Below are positions 11,497 through 23,406 of a DNA stretch of 64,000 nucleotides, piece after piece. Source of the DNA: Incurvaria masculella (lineage: Eukaryota > Arthropoda > Insecta > Lepidoptera > Incurvariidae); NCBI GenBank assembly GCA_946894095.1, contig OX335654.1:17927687-17991686 (forward strand). The letters are read 5' to 3'. Below the pieces are notes generated by a model. The model was not told the DNA's origin. It saw only the letters and a program-made list of their open reading frames with translations, and did no database searches. Made by a program: the position numbers and the translations under genes. Each line of letters starts with the position of its first letter. The stretch's first letter is position 1.

Positions 11497-11794
11497 TTTT
11501 TAGGGTTCCGTACCCAATGGGTGTCAACGGAACCTTATTACTAAGCCTTCGCTGTCCGTCCGTCCGTCCACTAGTCCGTCCGTCCGTCCATCTGTCACAG
11601 GGCCGTATTTAATGAACCGTAATAGGTGGGCAGCTGAAATTTATACAGAGTGGGTATTTATTATGCCGCTATAACAACAAATAGGAAAAATTTAAAAATA
11701 ATAAAAATGAAAGGTATTTTTTAAAATTAAATCTTGTACCATAGTACGGAACCATTCGTGTGCGAGTCCGACTCGCACATGGCCAGTTTTTTTG
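11497..11794 (-). mobile_element. (GACG)n-bearing element, copy 2
   Basis: Minus orientation. It starts with ttagggttccgtacccaatg, then a (CGTC)n run at about 11555-11595, and ends with the reversed head gagtccgactcgcacatggc. Full-length. Confidence 0.88.
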
Positions 11795-13332
11795 CGATAT
11801 ACCACCTGTTTCCCAAATATTCGTAAAACGTTTCAAGATATTATAAAAAACCATTTGCAAACGAATGAAAATGCATTATTGAGGAAAAACGATGGAAACA
11901 TTTAGTAATCTCACGGAGTAAAATAAATAAACCTGAACGCGGAAATGGAATGAAAATTGAGAGAGAAAACTTAATTGGCGAATACTTGTCCTAGATCTGT
12001 TTGCCATTTATTCAAGATCCAATCATTGCCAGCTGTGGTTCATATTTCTTTAGTTTTTTACAGTCTGGGGAGGTCATTAATAGTTTCATCATTTGAGCCA
12101 ATATTTTGTTTGTGTTACAACTCAGATTGAACGCGGATTAAAAAGCAATTTGGACTCGTTTGCCGAAATTGTCCTTGCCTTGGATGGGTCCATGTCCTTT
12201 ATTCCGCAATCGTATACCTACTTGAGACCCATAAATGTATATGGCGCAGTGATATTGTCAAAGCCGTAATATTTTAATTTCACTAGTGAAGTTGTAATAG
12301 GGTGTGATGATGTTAATCAAAAGTTTTGTCATTAAAAAACAACTAGACGCTAATGCACATTGTATTATAATTAAGAGTATTTCTCACAAACGAATGTTTC
12401 AAAATCGTTTTTGAAACATTCGTTCAACTGCAAAGTAGGTGTCCAAAAAATTATCCGATTTGAAAGCGTCGACTGCTAGTCTGGAACCAATTTTCGTACG
12501 CAATTAAGTAACTTGGAAATGGCGCTATGAATAAACATTTTCACTAATTCTGTATCTTTCAATTATTGTTTTGAGTTTCCCATTCGAATGCTGCGCTGAA
12601 CCGTTCAGTATTCAAAATTTTCGGCTGGAAAACTTCCTTGCCTTGAATTTATTAAAATATAATAATTTAAAATCACCTGTCAGGTGCAATAGCAGTGAAC
12701 AAATTTGAAGTTATGAGCCGTTTATCTTGTTACCTCTTCCGATTGCACACACGGGATGATATCTATAGTAGATTTAACAAAATAACTAAGATAACTAGAT
12801 TTAAAAAAAATAGTACAAAATAAATGCTATAGTTTAATAAATGCTATCTTTTAATTTTTTACTGTAATTGTGCTCTAAAATATTTTCGTATTGTTGCCAA
12901 ATATCATGACTGATCATAATATCCGTGGATCTAGAGTTATGATTTATTTGCGAGTGTCAAAATATGCGTGTGCATTAGACCTAAAAAATTTCAAAGCGAA
13001 ACGCGGTCTTGAAAAAACAGCATTTTGATAGACAGACGCATGAACAACGAGGTAATCCAGTAAGGGTTAATTTTCCTTTTGCGTAACCGTTTGCAGTACC
13101 GGATTTATTCATGCACGTCGTTATTTGATATTGCATGCCGCCTATGCAGCATTGGTGCCACGACGGAAATCATATTACTCGAAAATACCGTAAAATTTCA
13201 AGTTTGCCGTGATCGCAATAAGGATTAAAAAACCAAAAAAGAAACGGAAACAAATTAAAAGTTGATTTTAGCAAGCAAAAAAGCACTGTGCCATGGCTTT
13301 CATTTGTAATATGAAATCGTATTTCCCATTTA
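11795..13332. other. Unassigned AT-rich stretch
   Basis: No element ends or long frames are seen. Short A/T tracts only. Confidence 0.45.
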
Positions 13333-13650
13333 ATGTACGAAACATATTGGGGTGGCTACACAGAGTTAATTCCGAGATGCGGTGTGATAGCTAATATAAT
13401 TACAGTTGTGTGTGATGTTAGCGGTAGTGTACAAACAATAACTGTCTCTGGATTGTTCATGGCCGGAACCTCCATTTCCGAAGCCAAATTGGCGATCTTC
13501 CTTAGCTTGGTGTCAATATTGACTCGATACTGCGGTATGACATCGCCAACTAATAGATTCCAAATTCCACGAAGCCTCCAATCAATATCTACAGATACAG
13601 TAATATATGTCTGCCAGTCCGGAAGAAAGGTCAATCTTCAATGGAAATGA
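13333..13650. other. Both-strand open interval, possible exon or old element fragment
   Basis: The plus strand is open for 105 codons (13333-13650) and the minus strand for about 92 (13356-13634). The minus reading has a protein-like composition (LPDWQTYITVSVDIDW, GDVIPQYRVNID). It begins just after a gaagattg that could serve as a splice acceptor, and a stop lies immediately upstream. I do not recognise a family, so no function is assigned. Confidence 0.3.
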
Positions 13651-14999
13651 ATTCATTATCTTTACCATAAAATCATCACGTTAGGGACTTGTACGTACTA
13701 ATTTTGATTTTTAAGTCGAAACATGTTTTAAATTCGAGAAAAATATTTTAAGAAATTTTAATATTAGTAGACGTTAAAACAATAAAATTTTTATTTTTCG
13801 GCTTAAGAATAAAGGAGAAATATAACTGAAATACTAACCAGAGATCGTGCTCTCCAGCCTCAAAATGCTAGATATAAAATAATTCCACCTCTAAGTTTTG
13901 ACTCGATGAAAATGCATTTAATTCCGCGACTTACGAACCATTTTTTATCCAACACTAACGAGACCCGTGCCAAAAAAACAGTTTCATAACTCTGGCATTC
14001 GCGACGCGATGAGTTTCAGTCCTGCAAGTATAATTGGGTGCAGTTATTGGGTTTTTCTATGTGTATTAATTACATGTGCAAGTTAATATCCTGGAAGTTA
14101 AGGGGCTTATGGTCCAAACGTAACCCAGGTCCTTGGAATGTTTGCAGCTTCAAATATAGATAACATTTTGTTGAACACCTTAAAAAGTTCGTCCTGCGAT
14201 ACTTTTTTGTAATAACGTACACAACAAGTTTTATTTACCATTTTTGTTCAAAATATAGCAAGGCAGACCTGGTTAATGTTTGGGTCATAAGCCTGGTAAC
14301 ATTCTGTATAAAAAATATCGTTGTTATGTATAGTAACTGAATATTTATATTTAGATTTTTCGATGAGAGTGAAAAAGCTTGGCATTTCCGCAGTAAAAAA
14401 TAATTTATAAAATACAGTTACATTTCTTGGCGGTAATTTTTAATTTGAGTCTCGAAAAGAAAATTACTGGCTGTGTTTTGTTTTGTATTTTCCAGCTGTG
14501 ACAAAGCCAAACAACACAAAAATGTCCTAAATAGACTAGATTTGAAAAATATATAGAACATACATCAATGTCATTTTGCTGATTATGCTACACCAAGTGC
14601 GACTTGCAAAACTTAAGTGGAGTGCCATATTTCGTTGTTTGAAAAAACTACAAACGGTATTGTGAAATGTTTCTCTCACGCTGTTCTCGTCCATGTGATT
14701 CCTGCCTGTGAGTATTTGTCAAATCAAAGTCCTTCCATCAGGGCTCGTGATGTAATATTACTTTTATTAAGATATGACAGAACCATTGTTTTGGCACACA
14801 CATCTTGATGGATGTGACAAAATTTTGCCATTTTGGAAGTGGTCTAGACCCTGGTCTATGGTTTAGTGTTAATTAACTACGTTGATAACCATGTAGCCCA
14901 AATGTCATTGTTAAAACCAACCGAATACGATGTTAAACAAAGCTGAACATTTTTGTTTCTTCTCTGTATTTATCAACGCAAAGCCCAATTGATTTAAAA
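13651..14999. other. Unassigned
   Basis: AT-rich. The 63-codon frame at 14617-14808 has no similarity I recognise, and no repeat ends were found. Confidence 0.45.
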
Positions 15000-15460
15000 T
15001 CCCATTAGAGATCTTTCGAGGGCACTTTCGGTTCGCCTGACCCAGCCCGCATCGCAACGTCTCAATACTAGGATAAAACATTTCGTTGTTTACAGCAATT
15101 CGCTATTGTTTGCAATACCCCGTTTCGATTCGCGGTAGCGTAATTCATTTACTCGCGTAGGCGGCACCGCTAACAACGTTCACTAGCGATTTCCACGAGA
15201 AAAGCGACGCTGTGGAGTCGCACTTATGTTTTGGCGGCTGAACAATTTTCCTCTCGTGTCGAGGTAATAATTGTTTGCGTTGGGAAATCTCGGGGCGCCC
15301 GCTCTCGGCGTTGTGGAAAATTCGTTTACATTAAGGGAAACTGTGATCACACTCTGAGGGTAAACAAGGCTCGCTCATTGAAAACTGCGCAGTGCAGTGA
15401 AATGGGAACCGTATTCAGGATCATATTTCTTTGGATCCGTTTCGTCTTCGGCAGTGTTAT
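15000..15460. promoter_or_regulatory. GC-rich island, possible cis-regulatory module
   Basis: Composition rises sharply against the flanks. The stretch carries several Sox-like words (cgttgttta, ctattgtttgc, gaacaatttt, aataattgttt) and homeodomain-like words (taattcattta). No transposable-element ends are seen, and the 77-codon frame at 15231 looks incidental. The enhancer role is inference only. Confidence 0.3.
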
Positions 15461-15462
15461 TT

Positions 15463-15893
15463 AAAAAATGGGCCAAGTGTGTACTCGTACACGAATGGTT
15501 TCGTGTTTTCTACAATATTGAACCCAAATATCGTGATATATTTCTAGTATGTTGGCCCCCTTAAATTATTATTTTTTATATTAATTTATTGTTGTAGCGC
15601 AACAGAAATACACACCCTGTAAAAAAATCAGCTATCTAACGGTGCATGGGATACGGCCCTGTGAAAGACAGACGAACGGACGGACTGGCGGACGGATGGT
15701 CGGACGGACGGATAGACGGGCAGACGGACGGACGGACAGCGGAGGCTTAGTTCTAATCTAAGGCTAATGATAAAATATGACAAATGACAATAATGACGAG
15801 TGCAATGTACTATGCGAGTCTATGGATGATGAATAAACTATAAACAATAATAGGGTTCAGTTTACCACCCTTTGGGTACGGAACCCTAAAAAG
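15463..15893 (+). mobile_element. (GACG)n-bearing element, copy 3, with nested insert
   Basis: The degenerate head gggccaagtgtgtactcgta is followed by the family core and a long imperfect (GACG)n run at about 15675-15738. The element is interrupted after cttagt at about 15748 and resumes near 15849 with aatagggttcag, ending ttgggtacggaaccctaaaa. Confidence 0.85.
15748..15850 (+). mobile_element. AATAAAC-tail element, 3' fragment nested in the (GACG)n element
   Basis: Matches the last about 100 bp of the family at 18620 (gctaatgataaaatatgaca, then ctatggatgatgaataaac). It sits where the host element normally reads cttagtaatagggttcc, so it inserted after the host element. Confidence 0.75.
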
Positions 15894-16629
15894 ATCATAT
15901 AAAAAGAGCTTATACACATTACGCATCTCTTATCACAAAATCGCTTCAATAACCTATTTTGCTGCCTTACACCATTAAATAGAGCATTTGAGGGATAAAC
16001 TATGTATATCGCAAAACATTTTCAAAGACAAATGTTAATTTATTTTCGGAATAATATCGAGGATTGAGTATTAGGATTGAGTTTATTTTTTAAGGTCTCT
16101 GACATCTTTGACAGATGTTTTAGGGTAGGTAGCCTAAACGCCACTTGTTAGCAGAAGGTTTCTTCCCCATTCGGTTCAAGTTACTATTACAAAATCAACA
16201 TCGACTTTTTTTCTTGGTGAATTTATCTTAAACCAATATCCGTTTCGGTGTTTCCGAATTCGGTGATCTATATCCCTCAATTGTCAAATGTTGTTAATAC
16301 CTAAACATTGTTAGCATATGCATACGAGGAGAAATTTCGCGAAAGCTCACTCGCATATGTACATAATCTATAGGTCCTCCCATTGTCCATGTCAATTGCT
16401 GGACGCAGCGTGGGTTTATCCCACTGAATGCTAAGGTAGCCAAGTCATACCCCTGCTCTGCGGTGCGGCAACTCATGAATATGGTACGAGCTATCTTCTC
16501 AAATAAACAAAGCGATCCACCCGGGCGTGCGTTGCTGCGGACTGCTATCTTTGCGAGGGAAGCTGGGCACAGACTATTGATGAAGGCTCGAAGAAAACAT
16601 GTTGCTCTCGTTGGAAGCAAATGTACAAC

Positions 16630-16938
16630 TGAAAAAACCGGCCATATGTGAGTCGGACTCGCACACGAAGGGTTCCGTACCATCGTACAAGATTTAACAC
16701 AAAAAAATCAAGTATTTTGTATGGGACCCCTCTTTATTATTTTTTTTATTTTACCTATTTGTTGTTATAGCGGCATAATAAATACACACTCTGTGAATAT
16801 TTGAGCTGCCTACCCATTACGGTTCATGAGATACAGCCCTGTGACGGACGGATGGATGGACGGACGGACGGACGAACGGACAGCGGAGCCTTAGTAATAG
16901 GGTTCCGTTTTCACCCTTTGGGTACGCAGCCCTAAAAA
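16630..16938 (+). mobile_element. (GACG)n-bearing element, copy 4
   Basis: Full-length plus copy. The head is aaaaccggccatatgtga, the (GACG)n run lies at 16844-16880, and the tail is ggttccgttttcaccctttg with a slightly mutated end. Confidence 0.88.
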
Positions 16939-17045
16939 TGAAATAAATGTGCTCTTTCATGATGGCGCTGGGAAACAACTTCAAAAAATATTTTAAGCTC
17001 GCATCAAATACATCTGGCGACACAGGTGCAGCAAAACGAAATTGA

Positions 17046-17372
17046 AACCTCGGTAGCCCAGTGGCGCGGCGCCTTGCGTTTCGATAGGCTTAGTGCAGCA
17101 CCTCTGAGCGCGGTTGGGTTCTAGATGGGTGACCTTTCAAAAGTTGAGGCTGGTCGTGGTTCGGAAAACTGTCGGTCCCCTTCCTTACTTACTAAATCCC
17201 GCCCGAGTTTGTACCACATTGAATAAACAATGGTAGAAGCGGCAATGCAAATTGTCCGTGTTTTCCATGCAGTTAAATGTAGCCGAGCAATATGACGAAG
17301 GTCCTGGCATGACACCTAATTCCCATCCCATGTGGTGCTTTAGGCTAATATCATGATAGTTGGTATTGCCTA
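17046..17372 (+). mobile_element. SINE-1 or close relative, diverged
   Basis: Starts with the A-box-like tagcccagtggcgcgg and continues with a novel middle. It rejoins the SINE-1 body at cccgcccgagtttgtaccac and ends with the gctaatatcatgatag tail. The head differs downstream of the A box (no clear B box), so this may be a chimeric or older subfamily. Confidence 0.7.
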
Positions 17373-17673
17373 TTCTTCAGTTACATAAAACAATAATTAC
17401 TAGCGACGCCCATGCGTTGCAGAATAGACTGAAGACCCTAGGCTGAGGCAGTCCGAGATAAATTTTCCCCAAACATTTTCAGAAAAACATTATTTTATTA
17501 ATCTAGTCGCCGTAATTGTACGGATTGCACGAATGACCCCTTTGAAAAATGTTTTCGCTAAACCATTATGGAAAACGAAACATTATAATAATATACAATT
17601 ACCCAAAGCGAATGACTTACCCCCCCCCCCCTTCTTTACCCCCAATTTCACATCACATGCACACTTAAATATC

Positions 17674-17815
17674 CTCGCCCTTTTTATAAATATCCTCCCC
17701 CTTTTTATAAATATCCTCCCCCTTTTTATAAATATCCTCCCCCTTTTTATAAATATCCTCTCCCTTTTTATAAATATCCTCCCCCTTTTTATAAATATCC
17801 TCCCCCATTTTTTAC
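17674..17815. repeat. 21-bp minisatellite, about six to seven units
   Basis: The unit is close to ccctttttataaatatcctc plus one C. It gives a spurious LFINILP heptad repeat on the plus strand. A run of about 12 C lies just upstream at about 17620. One unit carries a tccc variant, and the last unit is degenerate. Confidence 0.93.
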
Positions 17816-18193
17816 GCACACACCTTACACAACACAATTCACACTACAAGCTCTTGAAATTGATTAACATAATGTACGTAAACTTAAAAACAAAATGCTG
17901 AACGTCCGAATTCATCATTCCAAATTGATCAATGGAATTCTTTTATTGGCCCTAATGTTTCAATTAAGAACTATTGTATAACTAACCTGAGATAACGCTG
18001 TTGAATTCATTAATACGAAATAAATAAAATAAATAATAATACTTTTTGTAAACTTCATACAGTCTTCTTTGGTCTTTGAAGGATGAAATAAAATTAATTT
18101 TATTCTACTGCTGGTTCAATTTCCCTTTATTTTCTTCTTTCCCTCCTTTCTTCTTAAGGAGGTGAAGAATTGTATAGCATGGTGTATAGTATA

Positions 18194-18271
18194 TTGCCCT
18201 CCTTATTCAAAAGGCGGTAACTGCATATGAGGCGCATATGTAGTTACTGCCTATTTTAATAAAAAGGGCAG
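18194..18271. mobile_element. Mini-MITE (family H), copy 2
   Basis: Same 78-bp foldback as at 4552: starts ttgccctccttattc, ends aataaaaagggca. It is bounded by agtata on both sides, consistent with a short target duplication. The arms have diverged more than in copy 1. Confidence 0.8.
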
Positions 18272-18619
18272 TATACCACCGGGCGGGAGAGCCTCATTAC
18301 CTCACCCACCCAGACTATTTGTAGTATGAAATTACTAACCAATCAATTTTGATTTGATACAATTTCGTATCAATAATGACGAGGGCTCTATACACCCGAA
18401 TTTTATTTTATTTTATTTTAGTTAAGCATTATTAGTTTCTCGGTATTGGTCAAAATCTCATATAGGAATCTATTATTACTTTATTGATAGGGCTGCTCTC
18501 AAACCATTATACTCTTAATTTTCTGTAGGTGGCATTTAAAGGGATATGTAATTATGTGATCAGCTGACAGTAGTAGTTTATGAAAAAACGTATAGTATTA
18601 AAACCTAATGTGCAAGTGT

Positions 18620-19082
18620 TTCAGTGCATCGCTTAAAGGTCCTTACTTAGGGTGACGCTTGGCTCGGGTAATCTCTTTCCCTAAAATATGGTTGAAAGAG
18701 GTAATGGCTGTGCCCGGCGTGATGCTCGTGAAGGGGTGCTGTTTGTGGGGACTGGCCTGCTCCAATTGGCAACATATTAGTTGGAGGGGGATTGTCTTTG
18801 CAAATAAAATGATATTTGTCATGAACTGTTGCATACGGCATGGATTGTAAATTTGGTGTATTCATGTGAATTTAGTGTTTTACCTATGCTTTTGTTAAAA
18901 TAATTGACAAACACTTTTGTAAACTTAGTCTAAGTGGACGTTGAAAAAAAAAGAGCGAAGTTTCTTACCAGTTCTTCTTCGCTGTGTTTTGTTTTGCTGA
19001 ACTGGCCAATGCTAAAATATGACAAATCCGAGTGCAGTGTACTGTCTATGGATGATGAATAAACAATAAACAATAAACAATT
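18620..19082 (+). mobile_element. SINE-like element with AATAAAC-rich tail, copy 1
   Basis: The head region carries agggtgacgcttggctcggg. The body includes gcccggcgtgatgctcgtga and tgtggggactggcctgctcc. It ends ctatggatgatgaataaac followed by more aataaac units. Antisense copies lie at 24546 and 45650, and a 3' fragment at 15748. The tail is typical of target-primed retrotransposition. No RT frame is seen, so it is a SINE or a LINE 3' end. Confidence 0.75.
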
Positions 19083-19369
19083 AGTAATAATACAAAATTG
19101 TCGGTCATAAGAGTTACTGTATCATTAAACTAGCTGATATCGACTGTGTTTCGAATAGGTTGGCTGAACCTAGTTCGTGCGCGCAGTAAAATGCAGTGAA
19201 GTGGACCGATCAGGCTGCAGAAATGGAAAAGGGCTGCAGACTGCTACAGTTTTAATCAAAAGCTCCTACATTGTGTAATAGATATGTGTCAATTTTTTTA
19301 ATACCGAAGAATTTCAATCTTCAATCTTTTATCAAGCATGTCCCAGGTTCAAGTCAACGCTGCGATCGT

Positions 19370-19560
19370 TTTTCTCAAGCTGTTTAAAGCGAGAGTGCAT
19401 TTGGCGTGCCCCCGTCCCCACACCCTCCCCCCCTCTCCCCTCTCCTCCCCCGCCCGCTTCCGGTGCGCAATATCGGGAACAAAGGACTTGCGCAAACTGA
19501 AAATTAATTTGCGGACTGCCCGCCCAGCTCTCCCGCCCCGGGTACACTTCACCGCGACAC
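19370..19560. promoter_or_regulatory. GC-rich island with homeodomain-like core
   Basis: C-rich tracts (ctcccctctcctcccccgcc) surround an AT core, gaaaattaatttgcg, followed by gcccgcccagctctcccg. A similar arrangement (gttaattaatttgcctccgg then cgcccgccc) occurs at 40700. The regulatory role is inferred from composition only. Confidence 0.3.
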
Positions 19561-19697
19561 GAAACTGACTTATTGTATCAAAGAAAAGTTCGACGAAATT
19601 CAATGTTCTACTTTCAATTTTGGACACACACATTGTATTGATTCAGTCGATAATTCACCTTCGGCGCGGGATGTGGGGGGGGGAGGGGATTATTTTT

Positions 19698-19975
19698 TTA
19701 AGGTGGCCCTTCCCGGCGGGACTAATTCATTCGCAGGCACGGTACAAAACCGTGCTGTTGCGCTCTGGGACCTTCTCTGTTTCAAAGAAAAAGACAGGCT
19801 CCGTGATGAGGAGGATGCAACATGTGGCCCGATTGCCGAAAAAGAAGGCTGAGTTAATCAATGTTAAAACGCGTCACTCAGCTTACTTCTATACTATCCA
19901 TAAAACATGTTTTTAATAACCATACGTTGACGTTTATTTAGTTTTTTGTCCTTTCGTGCACTCGACTCTAATTTA
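19698..19975. mobile_element. Chimera of MITE-C end and MITE-D
   Basis: Positions 19698-19825 are the terminal 128 bp of MITE-C (ttaaggtggcccttcccggc to gatgcaacatgtgg). They join directly to a degenerate MITE-D (cccgattgccgaaaaagaag), which ends tcctttcgtgcactcgactc near 19970. The join shows no spacer, so it reflects an insertion followed by deletion. Confidence 0.7.
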
Positions 19976-20744
19976 AGTCTATGGATTAATGTCCAGTTAC
20001 ATAAAAAAATGTCACGGCTGTCGGTTCATTCATCATACTAAGCCTGACTTTACATTGAAAACAGGTAGACGACTCAATATGCAGCAATTTATTCAAAGGC
20101 AGGCCATTACCTGCCATTTTGCCAAATAGCCTCGGGATAAAAGGGTGATGACACCCAATTTCCGTCCTTATCCGCCATCGAGCATGGAGGGACGCAAGTG
20201 AAGACAGAAACTCATCCGTATAGTTGCAGCGATCCACTTTTTAGTGATAATACATGTACTTACTCCTCGGGGTTACCATGGTAAGTTAACTAAATTCAAA
20301 ACGTATTTAATATAATATATTGATATATATATTTAATATATAATATACATATAAAATATAAGTATACACGCTTCACATTGTTAGACCCCTGCACTAGATA
20401 AAATCTGTCTTGCAGTGGTCATTTTCAGTTTTAGATTTTTTTTTATTCTTTTGCGCTATCGCAAAAACAATTTCATATAAAGTTAATAAAAATATATATG
20501 GAAATAACTAAAGTAATAATATTTCTATTAATCTCTAAAACTTAGATTAAATTCTAAATTTTAATTACATTAAAAAACAAATCAAATTTAAAATCAACAA
20601 AAAGAAATTCAATAATATCATAAAATCAAAATTTGCATAAACACATTTAAATCTAAATAGGTGTAAAACAAACGTGTCTTTGTATTTGATGAGGTCACCG
20701 AATGAAAGCAGATGAACCAGCAATAGAATAAACTGTCAAATGGC
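19976..20744. other. AT-rich, low-complexity core
   Basis: Positions 20300-20365 are almost pure TA (atatatatttaatatataat). The rest is A/T-rich without recognisable ends. The minus-strand frame at 19986-20237 is unassigned. Confidence 0.5.
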
Positions 20745-21085
20745 GTGGTATTTGGCCAAGTGAACTGAAGCTTACCAGTTGGCATGGTACGAAATGCAAT
20801 TAAGCGTCAGATGTAATCACTGTTTTGCAATGTCACTTGCCTTTCCCCTGGCGAGTTATTTACCATTTTCATCACCAAGTGGGTTACTATAATAAATTAC
20901 CTCGACGGGTGATGAGACAAGTGAGTAATTCAACCGGACATTTAGATATGCATTTCGTATCATGCTTACTGATATATTTCATTACAGTCGGACGAATAAC
21001 ACGTCGTTTGGCAGTTAGCATGGGGACTACGAAACGTCAGATTTAAGACCCGGCGACTTAACTTACCATGCTAACCACCCTGATG
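20745..21085. mobile_element. Unnamed MITE-like repeat (family I), copy 1
   Basis: Shares ccagttggcatggtacgaaa near the left and a catgctaaccaccctg end with 27495-27712. The copy is about 340 bp and non-coding. It contains a fairly symmetrical pattern of gttggcatgg/ccatgctaac words, which suggests terminal inverted repeats. Confidence 0.6.
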
Positions 21086-21159
21086 TTATTTAGTTCCAAT
21101 GATACGCAAGATCTCAACAGAAATCAACGAACATTCGATGTGGCACGTCCAAAGCTGCT

Positions 21160-21484
21160 ACTCCCAGTTGTCACCTAAACTGGCGTTTACGGAACTTCGA
21201 AGTTTCGTAAAAACGTCAAACTCCATACAAGTTTTTACTTGATATTCTGTGGTTTTACTTCTTCAAGCTGTCAAAGTCTAACGGACTTCCGATTTGTATG
21301 AAAACGTAGAGTCGGCGTAAACGGCAACGTCGACGTATTTACGGCAACGTCGAGTAAGCTGTCAAATCAAACTCGGACTCGCAAATGTCACTGCGCGCGC
21401 TCTTCGATTTCTCCATACATTTAAAATACATACATTTGAAGCATACGGTTTGCCGCAAACGTCAATTTAGGTGACAGCTGGGAC
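21160..21484. mobile_element. MITE-B, copy 1 (about 325 bp)
   Basis: Begins ctcccagttgtcacctaaac and ends caatttaggtgacagctggg, so the ends are inverted repeats. The body has the near-duplicate word cggcaacgtcgacgtatt and a gcgcgcgctcttc patch. Copy 2 at 47537 is interrupted by MITE-A. Confidence 0.85.
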
Positions 21485-21929
21485 GTTCAATGCAACGCCA
21501 CGGCGGCGGCGGCGCGAGCATCAGCCGTCAGTCTATGTTACCTGACGTGGTTACCCTGCCGCTTTACAGATACGTCGCCACCCTCGTCGTTACTTGCTTG
21601 ATGGTTTTCGCCGACTTCCCCGCGCTCCGCCGCATCCTCTAAGCATATTCTCGGAATTCAGTGCTCAGGAATCAGGAATCTTTCAGTCGAGAGAAACGCT
21701 TTTGTGGCGGTTGGCATAACGGTTTTTTCTACGGAAAGATTCATAAGCACGGTATTTCAATAAATTCAAGATTTGACCATCAAGTCAAGCAAGTCGCATA
21801 TACGTAGCTGAGTGGTCTACTCTACACTGGGTAGTAATATCTAGCAAAACATATGGTAATCGTAAAAAGATCTTTTTACGATTATACATAGTCTTCCCAT
21901 GGAATAAACCTATTGTAATTATATTAGTC
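21485..21929. other. GC-rich patch, then a dispersed-repeat fragment
   Basis: Positions 21490-21640 are GC-rich with a cggcggcggcgg run and contain no frame of note. Positions 21645-21760 resemble 6195-6300 (caggaatcaggaatctttca). I cannot define element ends. Confidence 0.4.
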
Positions 21930-22110
21930 TATAACACCTAATGAGAACTAGGTGCCATGCCAGGAGCTTTTTTATGTTGTCATATGTTTATGTTAATAAT
22001 TTTCATTGCCGCTTCGACTATATTTAATTATGCGACGTTAGTATCAACCCAGGCTCGGGATTAACTCTGCCATTTAGTGAAGTAAGGAAGTGGACCTACA
22101 GTTTTACGTG
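21930..22110 (-). mobile_element. SINE-1 fragment, degenerate
   Basis: Reversed body words occur in order: aggtgccatgccagg, cattgccgcttcgac, caacccaggctcggg, gacctacagttttacgtgg. The head is missing. Confidence 0.65.
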
Positions 22111-22829
22111 GAAATCGAGCAGCAGACAGGAGATATATTTTCAGGATTCGAATGCTACAAAGGCGGTTTTCTCGACTGAAATATTCCTGATTCCTGAGCG
22201 CGGAATCTAAAGAATAGGACTACTGATCCTGGCAACCCCGACCTCGACGCCTCCATCGGCCACGTGTGATAATTGAGCTGCCAGTAGCACGGTTAATCAT
22301 TCCCTTGATAATTACAGTGTCGATACGGTAAAAGAGATTAGACGACCATAGTAACGTCATCTTTATTGAAAGTTCTATTCCTCATCAGAAAAATTATAGG
22401 TTTACTTCGTTGTCCGTCTGTCTGTCTGTCAAGACCCTTTTGCTCAAGAACGAGTGCAGGTATTAAATTGGAATGAATGAATATCACATTGTTAGGTCTT
22501 TTAAAAAAACAAGCTTCGAAGTCGTCTAAGGGTTTATTCGTTTATGGAACAAGTGAGCGCGAAGCGTTTTAGCCTGGGCAAAAACGATTTCGTATCTCCG
22601 GATGTTCTCCTCTACAGGTCACATTTCTCAACCGATTCTTATAATATTCTGTGGGCAGGTTCGATAATTATATATAATTTTAATTTCGTTTTTGAAAATT
22701 GAAAAAATGCTAAAATATATCCCAGCTCTCGGCTATGTTAGGCGGGATTGTAAAAAAAATTGTTAAAACGAAGGTAAAACATTTTCGTTTTTATGTGGTA
22801 TGTGTTATGTGTGTCGGGTGCCTTCCATC
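22111..22829. other. Unassigned
   Basis: Mixed composition, with a (GTCT)n-like patch near 22413-22430. No frames or ends that I recognise. Confidence 0.4.
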
Positions 22830-23152
22830 CCAGAGATGTTAGTTCAAATCGCCGCCCCATTCGTGAACCACTTTCTTTATCTTTCAGAGTTGGACAAGTT
22901 GCCTTTCGTTACGAATGTGAGCTGTTCCATGGTTCGGAATCCATGTAAAACTGTAGGTCCTCTTGACCTACTAGGTACCATCGCAATGCATGAAGGTCGA
23001 ATCGGCAATGGAGAGTGGTCCCTGTTTTCCATCCAGTTCAACGTAGCCGTGCTCATAAAGGGAAAGTCCTGGCATGGCACCTAATTCCTTAGGGAATGTG
23101 GTGTATGGAGTCATATGATAACGGTATTTCTCATGGTATTAGCCATCATATC
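22830..23152 (+). mobile_element. SINE-1, 5'-truncated
   Basis: Starts around the B-box equivalent (gttagttcaaatcgccgc) and runs through ggttcggaatccatgtaaaa, gtcctggcatggcacctaat and a degenerate tail. The cccgcccgggttgg block is deleted. Confidence 0.8.
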
Positions 23153-23406
23153 AAACTATAAGGCATGAAGTCAACCCATTAAATGAAATAATGAAAATGT
23201 TCGGTTTTGGCTCCAGAACTTTGTTTTTATCCAGCTATGAGTTTTTAACACGATTATCCATCGTGATATGGAAGAATCTTTCCGATTAAAAACCGTTTAA
23301 AACAAAGCATGTCGTATCCTTAAATACCAAATCGTCATATTAAGTTTGTAATAAGTATTTCATTTATTAACGGCATAGCAAACAAACCATACAGTTCTAC
23401 ACTGTA

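Noticed and set aside
17533..17901. 122-codon frame with LFINILP repeats
   Set aside because: It is the translation of the 21-bp minisatellite and adjacent low-complexity sequence.
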